Shown: positions 10,221-19,108 of the stretch, in pieces
Layout of the letters: every line of letters starts with the position of its first letter
Numbering within the stretch: position 1 is the first letter of the stretch
Assembly (NCBI RefSeq): GCF_023006325.1
Contig: NZ_JAINDF010000001.1
Span: forward strand, 364,863 to 428,862
Reading direction: 5' to 3'
Source: Kordiimonas marina
Lineage (GTDB): Bacteria; Pseudomonadota; Alphaproteobacteria; Sphingomonadales; Kordiimonadaceae
Length of the DNA stretch: 64,000 bases
The notes under the pieces: model-generated
The model's database searches: none
What the model was told of the DNA's origin: nothing
What the model saw: the letters and a program-made list of their open reading frames with translations, nothing else
Made by a program: the position numbers and the translations under genes

Positions 10221-11732
10221 ATGATTGACGCCATTTCATTTCACGCCCTGTTCAGACCCACACACGTCGCAGTCGTCGACCTGGAGACGGACAGGTCCTT
10301 CTCCTACCGCGCGCTCGACCGTGTCGTTGACCAGTGCGCCCACTGGCTGGTGGACAAGCTGGGGGCAAAAAGCGGCAAGCGGGTTGCCATTGTCGCGAAA
10401 AACTGCGTCGAAATCCTGTTCTTGCAGCTTGCATGCGAGCGGGCGGGCGCGATCTTCGTGCCGCTGAACTGGCGCCTGTCCGCGGCTGAGCTCGCCGGCA
10501 TTCTTGCGAACGCAGACCCAGCCCTTGTTCTGAAGGGCAAGGGCATCGAGACAGCCCTTGAAGGTCACCACGGTGAAATGCTGTCCCTTTCCGCGGCTGT
10601 CGACGCGGCTATAGCTGAAGATCATCAGCCCAGTGACCCTGCCTGGCGCGCCGCGTGGGATGCACCGTCAACGCTCCTTTATACCTCCGGCACCAGCGGC
10701 CACCCGAAAGGTGTCCGTCTCAGCCAGAAAAATATCTTCTGGAGCGGCACCAACTATATTCACGGGAACGAAGTCAGCACCGACAATGTCTTTCTGTGCG
10801 ACCTGCCCATGTTCCACACCGCGGGCCTGATCGCCGCGGTCCGGTCACCGCTTCTGGCGGGCGGACGCGTCCTGATCTCGGACGGGTTCGACCCAAAGCG
10901 GACCCTGGCCCGCATCGCCGACCCTGCCCTCGGCATTACCAATTATTTCTCGGTGCCGCAGATGGCGCAGATGATGTGGAACCAGCCTGGCTTCGAGCTG
11001 AGCATGCTGTCATCGCTCAAGACCTACACGACCGGTGGCGCCCCCAACCCCAAGGTTATGATCGAGCGCTTCGTAGGCGCAGGCATCATGATGTCGGACG
11101 GCTTCGGCATGACGGAAGTGGGGTCGGCGTTCGGCATGCCGACCTACAGCCGGGAGGTCATTCTGGGCAAAGCCGGGTCCTGCGGCGTGCCGCTTATGAG
11201 CATTGAGCCCAAAATCGTCGACCCTGACGGCAACGAAGTCCCGACCGGTGAGGCCGGTGAGCTTTGGATCAAAGGGCCGAGTGTCACGGACGGCTATTGG
11301 GAAAACCCGGAAGCCACCGCAGGCGCCTTCCACGACGGCTGGTTCAAGACCGGCGACATGGTCAAGCGCGATGCTGACGGCTTCTTCTATCTGGTCGACC
11401 GCAAGAAGGACATGTTCATCTCAGGCGGTGAGAATGTTTATCCGGCGGAAGTTGAAGCCGCCATTTTGGCCATGCCCGAGATTGCCGAAGTCGCCGTCAT
11501 CGGTGTCCCGGATGAAAAATGGGGCGAGGTCGGCTGTGCCTTCTATGTCTGGGTCGACGGCAAAGAGCTGACGGCGGAGAGTATCAAGGACACCTGCGGC
11601 CAGAAGCTGGCGAAATACAAGGTGCCGAAACATTACCGGGCGGTCACGGCGCTTCCGCGCACTGGCTCGGGCAAAGTGAAGAAGCATGAACTTCAGCACT
11701 TGTGGCGCCAATCCGGGGGATCAGATAGCTGA
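10221..11732 (+). CDS. Acyl-CoA synthetase, probable hydroxycinnamate-CoA ligase (first copy)
   Basis: This adenylate-forming ligase (503 residues) probably activates ferulate, p-coumarate or a related acid to its CoA thioester with ATP. Visible motifs are the phosphate loop LLYTSGTSGHPKGV, the acceptor motif DGFGMTEVG, the hinge YLVDRKKDMFISGGENVYPAEVE and the C-terminal catalytic lysine in RTGSGKVKKHEL. The layout matches bacterial feruloyl-CoA synthetases of the Fcs type. It lies in a unit with the aldehyde dehydrogenase and opposite a hydratase-lyase. Its paralogue at 23808 shares the N-terminal FHA/FHALFRP-type start and overall order of motifs. Ligase class is firm; the acid used is inferred. 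Confidence 0.87.
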   Translation: MIDAISFHALFRPTHVAVVDLETDRSFSYRALDRVVDQCAHWLVDKLGAKSGKRVAIVAKNCVEILFLQLACERAGAIFVPLNWRLSAAELAGILANADPALVLKGKGIETALEGHHGEMLSLSAAVDAAIAEDHQPSDPAWRAAWDAPSTLLYTSGTSGHPKGVRLSQKNIFWSGTNYIHGNEVSTDNVFLCDLPMFHTAGLIAAVRSPLLAGGRVLISDGFDPKRTLARIADPALGITNYFSVPQMAQMMWNQPGFELSMLSSLKTYTTGGAPNPKVMIERFVGAGIMMSDGFGMTEVGSAFGMPTYSREVILGKAGSCGVPLMSIEPKIVDPDGNEVPTGEAGELWIKGPSVTDGYWENPEATAGAFHDGWFKTGDMVKRDADGFFYLVDRKKDMFISGGENVYPAEVEAAILAMPEIAEVAVIGVPDEKWGEVGCAFYVWVDGKELTAESIKDTCGQKLAKYKVPKHYRAVTALPRTGSGKVKKHELQHLWRQSGGSDS

Positions 11733-11773
11733 CCCTCAGCCCCTGGCGGTCTTGTACCGCGCTACGCCCGAGA

Positions 11774-11815
11774 CTGGCAAAGCCGCCTAAGCCTTGCGGG
11801 CGGCGGTTTTGCCAG
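11774..11815 (+). terminator. Strong hairpin after CoA ligase, probable terminator
   Basis: CTGGCAAA-G-CCGCC pairs with GGCGG-T-TTTGCCAG, a 14-bp stem with one G-T pair around a 14-base loop. The upper stem CCGCC/GGCGG followed by TTTT resembles an intrinsic terminator, 41 bases after the ligase stop. Confidence 0.55.
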
Positions 11816-11883
11816 CCGAAGCGGCCCCTTTTTCCTACCTGCTGAACCCCCGAGATTCAAAAATATTGATTCAAGATATTTTT

Positions 11884-11923
11884 GTGATACCTTATCACTA
11901 TATTAGTGATACAACATCACTAA
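11884..11923. promoter_or_regulatory. Tandem palindromic operator boxes upstream of AraC gene
   Basis: Two near-identical boxes lie 22 bp apart: GTGATACCTTATCAC (11884-11898, 6-bp arms) and TTAGTGATACAACATCACTAA (11903-11923, 8-bp arms, 5-bp centre). The 22-bp step is about two helical turns, fitting cooperative binding on one DNA face. A third related box, GTGATGTCTTATAAC, lies at 15792-15806 before the second dioxygenase pair. The boxes sit about 60-100 bp before the AraC start in an AT-rich promoter. MarR- or AraC-type binding is likely; which local regulator binds is not known. Confidence 0.7.
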
Positions 11924-11982
11924 CTGGCGCTTTCGACCAAATGGGAAGGGTGGTTACGCCGGGATCAAGGAGGCGGGAAGGC

Positions 11983-12963
11983 ATGAAACACTATTCGACA
12001 GAAGAATTTGTGGGCGCTCGGAAGTCCGAGCATTGGAATTCAGTCATCCGGGAGGTTTTTGCCACGGTAAACGTGAAACCCCGTGACCTGCAGGCTTTTC
12101 AGGGCCGTATCGACCAGGTTCCCCTTGGAACCGTCAACCTGGCGCAGATCGTCACCGAGGCGTCGCAGATTGTCCGCTCATCGGAGCAGGCGAGCTGGAG
12201 CCGGGAACGGCGCTACTTTCTGCATCTCCAGACCCAGGGCGAAATGACCATCACCCAGGACGGCCGCGAATCGGTCATCCGCGCAGGTGACCTGACCCTC
12301 TATGACAGCGGCATGGCCTATAGCCTGGAGTATAAGGAGCAGGCCAGCGCTATCATCCTGATTATCGACCACAACCAGTTGAAGCGCCGGATCCCGGCCC
12401 CCGAATTCATTCTGGGCCGGCGGATCGACGGGAACTCAGCCATGGCCACGGTCCTGTCCCGGTCCCTCCAGAACATCTGGGAACTGCCTAAAGACAACCT
12501 GGCGGAAGACATCACCGGCCGCATCGGCGAGAATCTTTGCGATCTGTGTGTCATTACCTGCATGAGCCTGTTCGGTGAGGAAATCCTCGCATCGGCAACC
12601 GGCTCCGCCCGGCGGAGCCATATCCGCTGCCATATTGAGGCTAACCTCCAGGAGCCGGACCTGTCCGTTTCTTCAATTGCAAAATCCTTCCAAATTTCGC
12701 CGCGCTACTTGCATATGCTGTTTTCCGAAGATACAGAAACTGTCTCGGAACTGATCCGGCGGCGCCGCTTGGAAGAAATCAAGAAACGCTTGGGCAATCC
12801 AAACTGGAAGAACCGGACGATCACCCAACTGGCCTTCGAGTGGGGTTTCAATAACACCACCCATTTCGCCAGGGTGTTTCGGGAACGGTTTGGTATGAGC
12901 CCGCGTGAGTACAGAAATGCGCACGTGCATGACGGCCATGCAAACAGGGAAGAGGCGGCATAG
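11983..12963 (+). CDS. AraC-family transcriptional regulator (AraC_binding_2-like)
   Basis: This 326-residue regulator has an N-terminal cupin-like sensing domain (AraC_binding_2 type, residues about 30-200; GEMTITQDGRESVIRAGDLTLYD is characteristic) and a C-terminal AraC double helix-turn-helix (about 215-315) ending in FNNTTHFARVFRERFGMSPREYR. The ATG at 11983 follows AAGGAGG at 11968-11974; the open frame extends upstream through the operator region, which I treat as non-coding. A MarR gene follows 29 bp later and is probably cotranscribed. It likely activates parts of this aromatic island. Confidence 0.88.
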   Translation: MKHYSTEEFVGARKSEHWNSVIREVFATVNVKPRDLQAFQGRIDQVPLGTVNLAQIVTEASQIVRSSEQASWSRERRYFLHLQTQGEMTITQDGRESVIRAGDLTLYDSGMAYSLEYKEQASAIILIIDHNQLKRRIPAPEFILGRRIDGNSAMATVLSRSLQNIWELPKDNLAEDITGRIGENLCDLCVITCMSLFGEEILASATGSARRSHIRCHIEANLQEPDLSVSSIAKSFQISPRYLHMLFSEDTETVSELIRRRRLEEIKKRLGNPNWKNRTITQLAFEWGFNNTTHFARVFRERFGMSPREYRNAHVHDGHANREEAA

Positions 12964-12992
12964 GTGACGCCTCTAAACAACATGGAAGATCA

Positions 12993-13475
12993 ATGAGTAG
13001 CGCAGCCCGAGGAAACCTCGCAATAAAACCCTTAGCCGACAATGATGCCATCACGAAGGACTGGCTCGAAAGCCTCATGGGCTTCCGGCTGCGGCAAACC
13101 TACAATATTTTTGCGTCGGACTTTCAGGCGGAAATGGCAGTCGTCGGGCTCCGGCCGGTGCAACTGTCCATCCTCGCCATTGTTGATGAAAACCCCGGCA
13201 TCCGGCAGGGCAAGATCGGCGAAGCGCTGAATATCGCACGCGAAAACATCGCGCCCCTGGTCAATGAACTGGAAAAGGCTGGCCACTTGGAACGCCAGCG
13301 TCATCCGACGGATGGGCGCGCGTTCGCCATTTATCTCACCCCGCAGGGGGAAGACCTGCTTGTCCGCAGCAAAGAGATTCTTCGCCAGCGCGAGAAAGTT
13401 CTTATGTCGAGGCTGACCCCAGCGGAACAACAACAGCTGACCAGCCTGTTATATAAGCTGGTCGAAAAACCCTAG
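12993..13475 (+). CDS. MarR-family transcriptional regulator (first)
   Basis: This 160-residue winged-helix regulator has the MarR layout: a dimerisation helix, the recognition region QGKIGEALNIARENIAPLVNELEKAG, and the wing HPTDGRAFAIYLT. MarR regulators of hydroxycinnamate genes (FerC, CouR, FerR types) respond to CoA thioesters such as feruloyl-CoA, so this one may do the same. It follows the AraC gene by 29 bp behind GGAAGA. It is a candidate binder of the GTGAT-type boxes at 11884 and 15781. Confidence 0.88.
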   Translation: MSSAARGNLAIKPLADNDAITKDWLESLMGFRLRQTYNIFASDFQAEMAVVGLRPVQLSILAIVDENPGIRQGKIGEALNIARENIAPLVNELEKAGHLERQRHPTDGRAFAIYLTPQGEDLLVRSKEILRQREKVLMSRLTPAEQQQLTSLLYKLVEKP

Positions 13476-13509
13476 GCACCCGCCCTGCCCCAAGGATATG
13501 AGGCCCTAG

Positions 13510-14388
13510 CTAGGCCAGATGCTGCCTGACCCAGGCGGCGATTTCCGCGACAGCTTGTTTATGGGGCTTTGAGGGCCCGGTGAAACCAACGAAAGCATGG
13601 TCCACCCCGTCATAGCGCGTAAGCGTGGTCTCGACACCCTCGGCCTCAAGGCGGCGTGCATAGGCTTCGCCTTCATCCCGTAACGGGTCCAGTTCAGCGG
13701 TTTGCACGAGCGCAGGCGGAAGCCCCTTCAGGGTCCCTGCCTGCATAGGCGACGCATCGGGCTCACCCGCGCGGCGCCGATCCGGCACATACGCCCCTTC
13801 GAACATGGTGACGAATTTTTCCGAAATGATCGATGTCCCGATATTCTGACGGTACGATTCCGTCACCGGACCGACCATATCGACCTTGGGGAAAATCAGG
13901 ATTTGCCCCGCAAGCTTCGGCCCGGCCTCATCCCGCGCCCGGCGCGCCACCACCGTTGCCAGGCAGCCGCCCGCACTATCGCCCGCGACAAAGAAAGGTC
14001 CCGGCCTTACGCCCAACACCTCAGCGGCCCCGGCGGCCCAGCATGTCGCGGCATAGGCATCATCCGGAGCGGCAGGATAGGGATGCGCGGGCGCCAGCCG
14101 GTAAGCGACCGACAGCACCGCAGCGCCTGCTGCCACACAAAGGTCCCGGCAGAGCGCATCGTGGGTTTCAAGACTGCCAAGACAGAAGCCGCCACCGTGA
14201 AAGAAGACCGCGAGCGGAAACGGCCCTTCCCCCTCAGGGGTATAGAGCCGCGCAGGCAAAGACCCGGCCGCGCCCGGCACCTTGAGGTTTCGGATGGTCT
14301 TGAGCGGTGTCTTGCGCCCGCGCCATACCAGAAAGCTATGAAGACGCATACCGAACCGGTTGATGGCAACCTCAAAGGCCAAAGCCAT
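13510..14388 (-). CDS. HSL-family alpha/beta hydrolase (carboxylesterase)
   Basis: This 292-residue cytoplasmic esterase belongs to the hormone-sensitive-lipase group. It has the oxyanion motif FFHGGGFCLGS, nucleophile Ser in GDSAGG (about residue 157), the acid in DPLRDEGE and His in VDHAFVGF. There is no signal peptide. The ATG at 14388 follows GGGAGG. It lies 171 bp downstream of ligB2 on the same strand and may be read through from that operon. In this context, cleavage of a hydroxycinnamate ester (feruloyl or chlorogenate-like) after import is plausible. Fold and triad are seen, the substrate is inferred. Confidence 0.85.
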   Translation of the reverse strand: MALAFEVAINRFGMRLHSFLVWRGRKTPLKTIRNLKVPGAAGSLPARLYTPEGEGPFPLAVFFHGGGFCLGSLETHDALCRDLCVAAGAAVLSVAYRLAPAHPYPAAPDDAYAATCWAAGAAEVLGVRPGPFFVAGDSAGGCLATVVARRARDEAGPKLAGQILIFPKVDMVGPVTESYRQNIGTSIISEKFVTMFEGAYVPDRRRAGEPDASPMQAGTLKGLPPALVQTAELDPLRDEGEAYARRLEAEGVETTLTRYDGVDHAFVGFTGPSKPHKQAVAEIAAWVRQHLA

Positions 14389-14559
14389 GGGGACCTCCCT
14401 CTCCTATCATAATCTCGGAGAAAGCTTTTCATGGAGCGCCGCGCGCAACTTGCCCGGACGTACAGAAAAACGTGAACAAATGCGCAATGATGCCCGTTAC
14501 AGACAACCCCGGCCACGACAGGAAATCCTGCGTGGCCGGGGCGGGGTATGAGTTGGGCG

Positions 14560-15414
14560 TTAAGCCGCGACGGCGGATGGTGTTTCCAGAAGCTGCACCG
14601 CAGCCGCCGTATTGGAGATCGGGATATGGTAGGTCCGGTGTTTTTCCGACACCGTATCGCCCAGGGCGCCACGTGCGGCAATCCACATCAGGAATTCAAC
14701 GCCTTGGGTGCCGGCGAGCTCGACAATTTCCTCATTGCTGTAGCGCGTCAGGGTCTCCGGGTCGCCGATGATGGTATCGAGGCACATCAGGTCGAACTTT
14801 TTGTTGATGAAGCCGGCGCGCTGGCCATCAAGCTGGTGCGACAATCCGCCCGTGCCGAGGATGACCACTTTCTCGTCTCCGCCATAGCTTCTGATCGCGT
14901 CACCGACAGCCTTGCCAAGCTTGTAACAGCGGGCGGCCGACGGCAGCGGATGCTGCACCGTGTTGATATTGATCGGGACAACCTTGACCGGGCGATTGTC
15001 CTTGCCGGGCCAGGTGAGGCTATAGGGCACCGTGAGCGCGTGATCGACCAGCATTTCCTGGCAGGTAACCATATCGAACTCATGCTCGATCAGGTGCTTG
15101 GCGATATGCCAGGAAAAAGCCGCATCACCGGGATAGGAAGCCGTCACCGGCAGGCCCCAGCCCTCATCGGCATTATTATAGGCATTCGCGCAGCCGATCG
15201 CGAACGTCGGCATCTTGTCGAGGAAGAAGTTCAGGCCGTGGTCGTTGTAGAAGACAACAACCATGTCCGGCTGCTGGTCGGCGAGCCAGTCATGCACCGG
15301 CGGAAAAGCCGAGAAGAAGGGTTCCCAGTAAGGGTCATCCTGCAGCCCTTTGGCGATAGCACCGCCAATCGCAGGGATGTGGGAGGTTGTGATACTGCCA
15401 ACAATATTCGCCAT
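14560..15414 (-). CDS. Protocatechuate 4,5-dioxygenase-type beta subunit (second copy)
   Basis: This is a second class III extradiol dioxygenase catalytic subunit, 284 residues. Iron and catalytic residues are conserved: His12, His59, Glu240, His193 (GGLSHQLDG) and His125 (MLVDHALTVP). I chose the ATG at 15412-15414 (MANIVGSITT), two bases after the alpha-subunit stop; the longer open frame overlaps the alpha gene and is not family-like. Loops differ from the first copy (NADEGWGLPV against [12 protein letters not shown]), placing it in another LigB subgroup. It may prefer protocatechuate under other conditions, or gallate, a methylated gallate or another catechol acid. Confidence 0.9.
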   Translation of the reverse strand: MANIVGSITTSHIPAIGGAIAKGLQDDPYWEPFFSAFPPVHDWLADQQPDMVVVFYNDHGLNFFLDKMPTFAIGCANAYNNADEGWGLPVTASYPGDAAFSWHIAKHLIEHEFDMVTCQEMLVDHALTVPYSLTWPGKDNRPVKVVPININTVQHPLPSAARCYKLGKAVGDAIRSYGGDEKVVILGTGGLSHQLDGQRAGFINKKFDLMCLDTIIGDPETLTRYSNEEIVELAGTQGVEFLMWIAARGALGDTVSEKHRTYHIPISNTAAAVQLLETPSAVAA

Positions 15415-15416
15415 GG

Positions 15417-15767
15417 TTATTCTCCCTGTTCCACAAGCTTGCGTTTGAATTCCTCCTTGGTCATGCCTGTCTGCAAAGCCCCAAGGTCCTGAACATCCAA
15501 CCCGAGAATGCCCGCCAGCTTGGCGAGATAATAGACATTGCCGCCGGCATCGATCATGCCCAGCACGTCGCGCCGCTTGACGGCATCCAGCTGTTCGGGG
15601 GTCAGGTGGTATTTGGCACAATAAGCGCTTTCATCCTTAACGAAGGCAGCGCGGTTGTCGGCATCGTTGAACGAGTAGCACATCTTGTTAAGGGCATAGC
15701 CCTTCATGGCTTCTTCGGGGCCGAAGATAGTCGTACCCCATATATGCGGGGCTTCTTGAACGGTCAT
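15417..15767 (-). CDS. Protocatechuate 4,5-dioxygenase-type alpha subunit (second copy)
   Basis: This 116-residue small subunit is the partner of the beta subunit two bases downstream. Motifs are GTTIFGPEEAMKGYALNKMCYSF (read in two parts), YHLTPEQLDAVKRRDV and IDAGGNVYYLAKLAG. It is shorter than the alpha subunit at 1543 at both ends, as in other LigA subgroups. The ATG at 15767 follows a GGGAGAC site. A 35-bp palindromic operator starts only 14 bp upstream, so transcription is likely repressed or activated directly there. Confidence 0.9.
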   Translation of the reverse strand: MTVQEAPHIWGTTIFGPEEAMKGYALNKMCYSFNDADNRAAFVKDESAYCAKYHLTPEQLDAVKRRDVLGMIDAGGNVYYLAKLAGILGLDVQDLGALQTGMTKEEFKRKLVEQGE

Positions 15768-15780
15768 GGATAGTCTCCCT

Positions 15781-15815
15781 CAGTAATTTTGTGATGTCTT
15801 ATAACAAAATTACTG
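15781..15815. promoter_or_regulatory. Large palindromic operator upstream of second dioxygenase operon
   Basis: CAGTAATTTTGT (15781-15792) and ACAAAATTACTG (15804-15815) are perfect 12-bp arms around an 11-bp centre. Inside, GTGATGTCTTATAAC (15791-15805) resembles the box GTGATACCTTATCAC at 11884 in 12 of 15 positions. It lies between the MarR gene at 15845 and ligA2, just before ligA2, and is most simply the binding site of one of the island's MarR proteins. Confidence 0.75.
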
Positions 15816-15844
15816 AGCCGAAGATTTGACTTTGCTCAATTTTC

Positions 15845-16276
15845 CTAGGGCAGCTGTTCTTCGGCTTTCCAAAGATACGCAATCGCTTCCATGAAGGGCT
15901 TCTGTAGCTCCTCGGGAATCTTGTCCATCAGCCGACGCTCATGATCCTCGACAACCCCTAAGACTTTTTCGGCCAAGTCTCCGCCATCCCGGGTCAGGCT
16001 CAGGCTGTGGGACCTGCCATTCACCGGAGTACGCTCAACAAGTCCCCGTTTGTCGAGGCGGCGAATGAGGGGCGTTGTATTCGCCGTCGCCATATCGAGC
16101 ATGCGGGAAATATCGCTCGGGGTAATACCGGGGTTATATTTGATTGCCAGCAGAACCGTCGCTTCGCTCGCCCTAAGATCCATCTCCATGAAACGCGGCG
16201 TCAACTCGGCCATCGCGGCACTGGAAGCACGTTTTAATGCATAGCCTGGATATATTTTTAAGGGATCAGAAACCAT
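15845..16276 (-). CDS. MarR-family transcriptional regulator (second)
   Basis: This 143-residue winged-helix protein has a MarR core: TPSDISRMLDMATANTTPLI as recognition region and RTPVNGRSHSLSLT as wing. It sits directly upstream of the second dioxygenase pair on the same strand, separated from it by the palindrome at 15781. It diverges from the MFS transporter gene at 16530. It probably controls the dioxygenase pair and perhaps the transporter. The ligand is unknown; an aromatic acid or its CoA ester is likely by family analogy. Confidence 0.88.
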   Translation of the reverse strand: MVSDPLKIYPGYALKRASSAAMAELTPRFMEMDLRASEATVLLAIKYNPGITPSDISRMLDMATANTTPLIRRLDKRGLVERTPVNGRSHSLSLTRDGGDLAEKVLGVVEDHERRLMDKIPEELQKPFMEAIAYLWKAEEQLP

Positions 16277-16313
16277 TGGACGTCAAACTGCTATAATATA
16301 TAGTGATCGAATA

Positions 16314-16328
16314 GCTATGTAGCATAGC
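16314..16328. promoter_or_regulatory. Inverted repeat in divergent MarR / transporter promoter
   Basis: GCTATG-TAG-CATAGC is a perfect 6-bp palindrome 38 bp upstream of the MarR start. The surrounding 253 bp (16277-16529) between the two divergent genes is AT-rich on the left (TATAATATATAG at 16292-16303) and carries no supported gene. It looks like an operator or promoter element and differs in sequence from the GTGAT-type boxes. Confidence 0.5.
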
Positions 16329-16529
16329 ATTTATCATACTGCACAGTTTCTTTGCCTGACAACAAGGTATTCTGTGCGTGATGCGAGGTAAGGCCTGCGT
16401 TTTTTGTCTCCCTATGGTAGCATGCATACGGGAGTGACGAGGACCTGCCAGCGTAAAAGAATTCCGGGGAATGCATTTGGGAGAGTGCATTTTTCGTTAG
16501 AGCCCGACGGGAAGAGGGAAGGGAAGCCA

Positions 16530-17867
16530 ATGTCCAAGGTCATGGACCCAAAAGCAATTCTTGATGAGTCTGGAATGAATGGATTCCAGATTATGGCTGT
16601 CGTGCTGTGCATTCTGCTGAATGCGCTCGACGGCTTCGATGTTCTCGCCATCAGTTTCGCCTCGCCCGGCATTGCAAATGAATGGGCAATCAACCGGGCC
16701 GAACTGGGGATTGTTCTGGCGATGGAACTGGCCGGCATGGCCATCGGCTCCGTCCTGCTTGGCAATATTGCCGACAAGATTGGGCGGCGCCCTACGATCC
16801 TATGGTGCCTGGTTCTGATGTCCGCAGGCATGTATGGCGCATCTCATGTCCATACGGTCACTGAAATGATCATCGTCAGGCTTCTCACGGGCCTGGGCAT
16901 CGGCGGCATGCTGGCGTCCACCAATGCCATGGTCGCCGAGTTCGCCAACGCCAAATACCGGAACCTCGCCGTCATCATGATGGCGACAGGCTATCCGCTC
17001 GGCGCTATCGCGGGCGGTTCGGTGTCGACCGTCTTGCTGCAGCACTTCGACTGGCGCGCCATCTTCGAGTTCGGCGCCATCTGCACCGCTGCCTGCCTGG
17101 TGCTGGTCTGGTTCCTGCTGCCGGAATCCATTGAATATCTGGCCAACAAGCGGCCGGCGGACGCCCTGGCGCGCATCAATCAGACGCTGAAGAAAATGGG
17201 CCATGAAGCTATCGAGCGCCTGCCGGACCCGATTGAGGCTGTCAAAACCGCCAGCCACAAGGTCCTGTTTTCTGACAAATATAAAGCACTGACCCTGTTG
17301 CTGATCCTTGGCTATTTCGCCCACATCATGACATTCTATTACATCATCAAATGGATACCCAAAATTGTTGTGGACATGGGCTATCAGCCCTCACTTGCGG
17401 GCGAGGTGCTTGTCTGGGCCAACGTTGGGGGGGCCACTGGCGCCTTGTTCCTGGGGCTTACCGGTAGCGGAAGCAAGCTCCGGCCCATGTTGATCGGCGT
17501 CCTGGTCATGTCCTTCGTCATGGTCGGGCTCTTCGGCCGGGGCCAGGAGACGCTCACAGGCTTGTCGACCATTGCCGCCCTGACCGGCTTCTTCACCAAC
17601 GCAGGCGTGGTCGGCTTCTATGCCATGATGGCCAGCAGTTTCCCGTCTGACATCCGCGCCAGCGGCACAGGGGTGGTCATCGGGATCGGCCGGGGTGGTG
17701 CAGCCCTAGGGCCTGTCGTGGCCGGTTTCCTGTTCAATGGCGGCTTTGGGCTGCAAAGCGTATCGATCGTGATGGCTGTCGGCGCCATTGTCGCCGCAGG
17801 TGTCGTGTTCCTGTTGCCGTCTTCCGACAAGACGGTAGCAAGCCCCCTGGAAGCGACGGGAAAGTAA
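16530..17867 (+). CDS. MFS aromatic-acid:proton symporter (AAHS family, PcaK/VanK-like)
   Basis: This 445-residue, 12-helix inner-membrane carrier probably imports a benzoate- or cinnamate-type acid. The helix-1 motif LDGFDVLAISFASPGI is the aromatic-acid symporter signature, the loop GNIADKIGRRPTI is the MFS motif between helices 2 and 3, and helix 8-12 follow a PcaK-like pattern. The ATG at 16530 follows AGGGAAGGGAAG; the open frame begins earlier at 16404 but that part is not membrane-like and is treated as leader. The stop is four bases before the AraC gene, so the two are one operon. Confidence 0.88.
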   Translation: MSKVMDPKAILDESGMNGFQIMAVVLCILLNALDGFDVLAISFASPGIANEWAINRAELGIVLAMELAGMAIGSVLLGNIADKIGRRPTILWCLVLMSAGMYGASHVHTVTEMIIVRLLTGLGIGGMLASTNAMVAEFANAKYRNLAVIMMATGYPLGAIAGGSVSTVLLQHFDWRAIFEFGAICTAACLVLVWFLLPESIEYLANKRPADALARINQTLKKMGHEAIERLPDPIEAVKTASHKVLFSDKYKALTLLLILGYFAHIMTFYYIIKWIPKIVVDMGYQPSLAGEVLVWANVGGATGALFLGLTGSGSKLRPMLIGVLVMSFVMVGLFGRGQETLTGLSTIAALTGFFTNAGVVGFYAMMASSFPSDIRASGTGVVIGIGRGGAALGPVVAGFLFNGGFGLQSVSIVMAVGAIVAAGVVFLLPSSDKTVASPLEATGK

Positions 17868-17871
17868 AGCC

Positions 17872-18876
17872 ATGACGGCCTCCAACAACTTCCTGACCGA
17901 TCTTTATTACCTGGCAAGGGAAAAAGGCCTGGATGCCGATGGCATCTTGGCCCTTGCCGGGGTCGAGAAGGATGTTGTGGATGCGCCGAGCGCCCGGGTC
18001 GAAACCGGAAAACTGGCGCTTGTGGTCCGAAGTATCTGGGATGGGCTTCAGGATGAAGCCATGGGGCTCTCCGAAAGCCAGATCCCGCGGGGGGCGTTCT
18101 TCATGATGGGCAAAGCGGCCATCGCCGAGCCCACCCTGCGCAAGGCGCTTCTGACCGGGATACGCTTTTATTCCATGGTGACGAAGGCCTTCCGGATGGA
18201 ACTGAAGGAAGAAGGCAATTATGCCCGGCTTGTCTTCCATATGCTGTCCCCCGAGATAGACGACCGGCACCTTTTTGCCGAAGTCAACCTCATGGCATGG
18301 CACCGGTTTGCTTCATGGCTGATTTCGGAAAACCTGTTGCTCCATGGAATCTATTTTGACTATGCGTCCCCCGGGCATACCAGCGAATATGCCTATCTGT
18401 TCCCGGGGCAACACCGTTTTGGCGCCGATTTCCAGGGTTTTTCCTTCCACCGCAATTTCCTGGACCGGGAAATATCCCAAACGCCGGGTGCCTTGAAGCG
18501 CTTCATCCAGCGCTGCCCGGAGGATCTGTTCAAGCAGCCCCGAACCGACTTCAGCGTGTCCTCCGAACTGAAGAAGCTTTTGAAAAAGACGCTGTCCGAC
18601 CGCATGCCGGTCATCGAGGAAGCGGCCTGCTCCCTGAACATGACAAAACGGACCCTGATCCGGAAGCTTCAGGATGAGGGAACGTCCTATCAGCAGCTCA
18701 AGGACCTTGTCCGCAGGGACCGGGCGATCAGGCTCCTGGGCAGCCGGGGGCTGACCCTAACCTCAATCGCGGAATCCGTGGGGTTTTCCGACCCGGCCGT
18801 TTTCGCCCGGGCCTTTAAAGGCTGGACAGGCGTCGCCCCAAGCGACTATCGCCGCGGGCTGACCCGGTCGCCTTAA
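17872..18876 (+). CDS. AraC-family transcriptional regulator (Arabinose_bd / OruR-like)
   Basis: This 334-residue regulator has an N-terminal Arabinose_bd-type domain (about 20-210; GLSESQIPRGAFFMMGKA is typical) and a C-terminal AraC helix-turn-helix pair (about 235-330; SIAESVGFSDPAVFARAFKG and GVAPSDYRR). It differs in sensing domain from the AraC protein at 11983. It is translated four bases after the transporter stop and lies upstream of the second receptor, so it may control the receptor and the vdh operon that follows. Its inducer is unknown. Confidence 0.87.
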   Translation: MTASNNFLTDLYYLAREKGLDADGILALAGVEKDVVDAPSARVETGKLALVVRSIWDGLQDEAMGLSESQIPRGAFFMMGKAAIAEPTLRKALLTGIRFYSMVTKAFRMELKEEGNYARLVFHMLSPEIDDRHLFAEVNLMAWHRFASWLISENLLLHGIYFDYASPGHTSEYAYLFPGQHRFGADFQGFSFHRNFLDREISQTPGALKRFIQRCPEDLFKQPRTDFSVSSELKKLLKKTLSDRMPVIEEAACSLNMTKRTLIRKLQDEGTSYQQLKDLVRRDRAIRLLGSRGLTLTSIAESVGFSDPAVFARAFKGWTGVAPSDYRRGLTRSP

Positions 18877-19108
18877 ACGCTTACAGTCCCCGTCCCTACC
18901 CGAGCGCATTACAGAAATGCGCCGCTGATGCTTGTTTGCAGAAATATCCGGTACGTTTTTTTTGCATGGTTTTTTGGCACTAAGCGCCATTCCTCCAGCC
19001 CCCAGGAACCTTTATTTTTAAGGGCTGCGCTTAGGGAGGGCGCATCGATTCTACTGGGAACATATGTAGCCTGGGGCATGTGCCTTGAGGCTGAGGAGGG
19101 AAGCAAGT

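Noticed and set aside
11794-11982. N-terminal extension of the AraC regulator
   Set aside because: It would run through the palindromic operator and promoter; a strong AAGGAGG marks the start at 11983.
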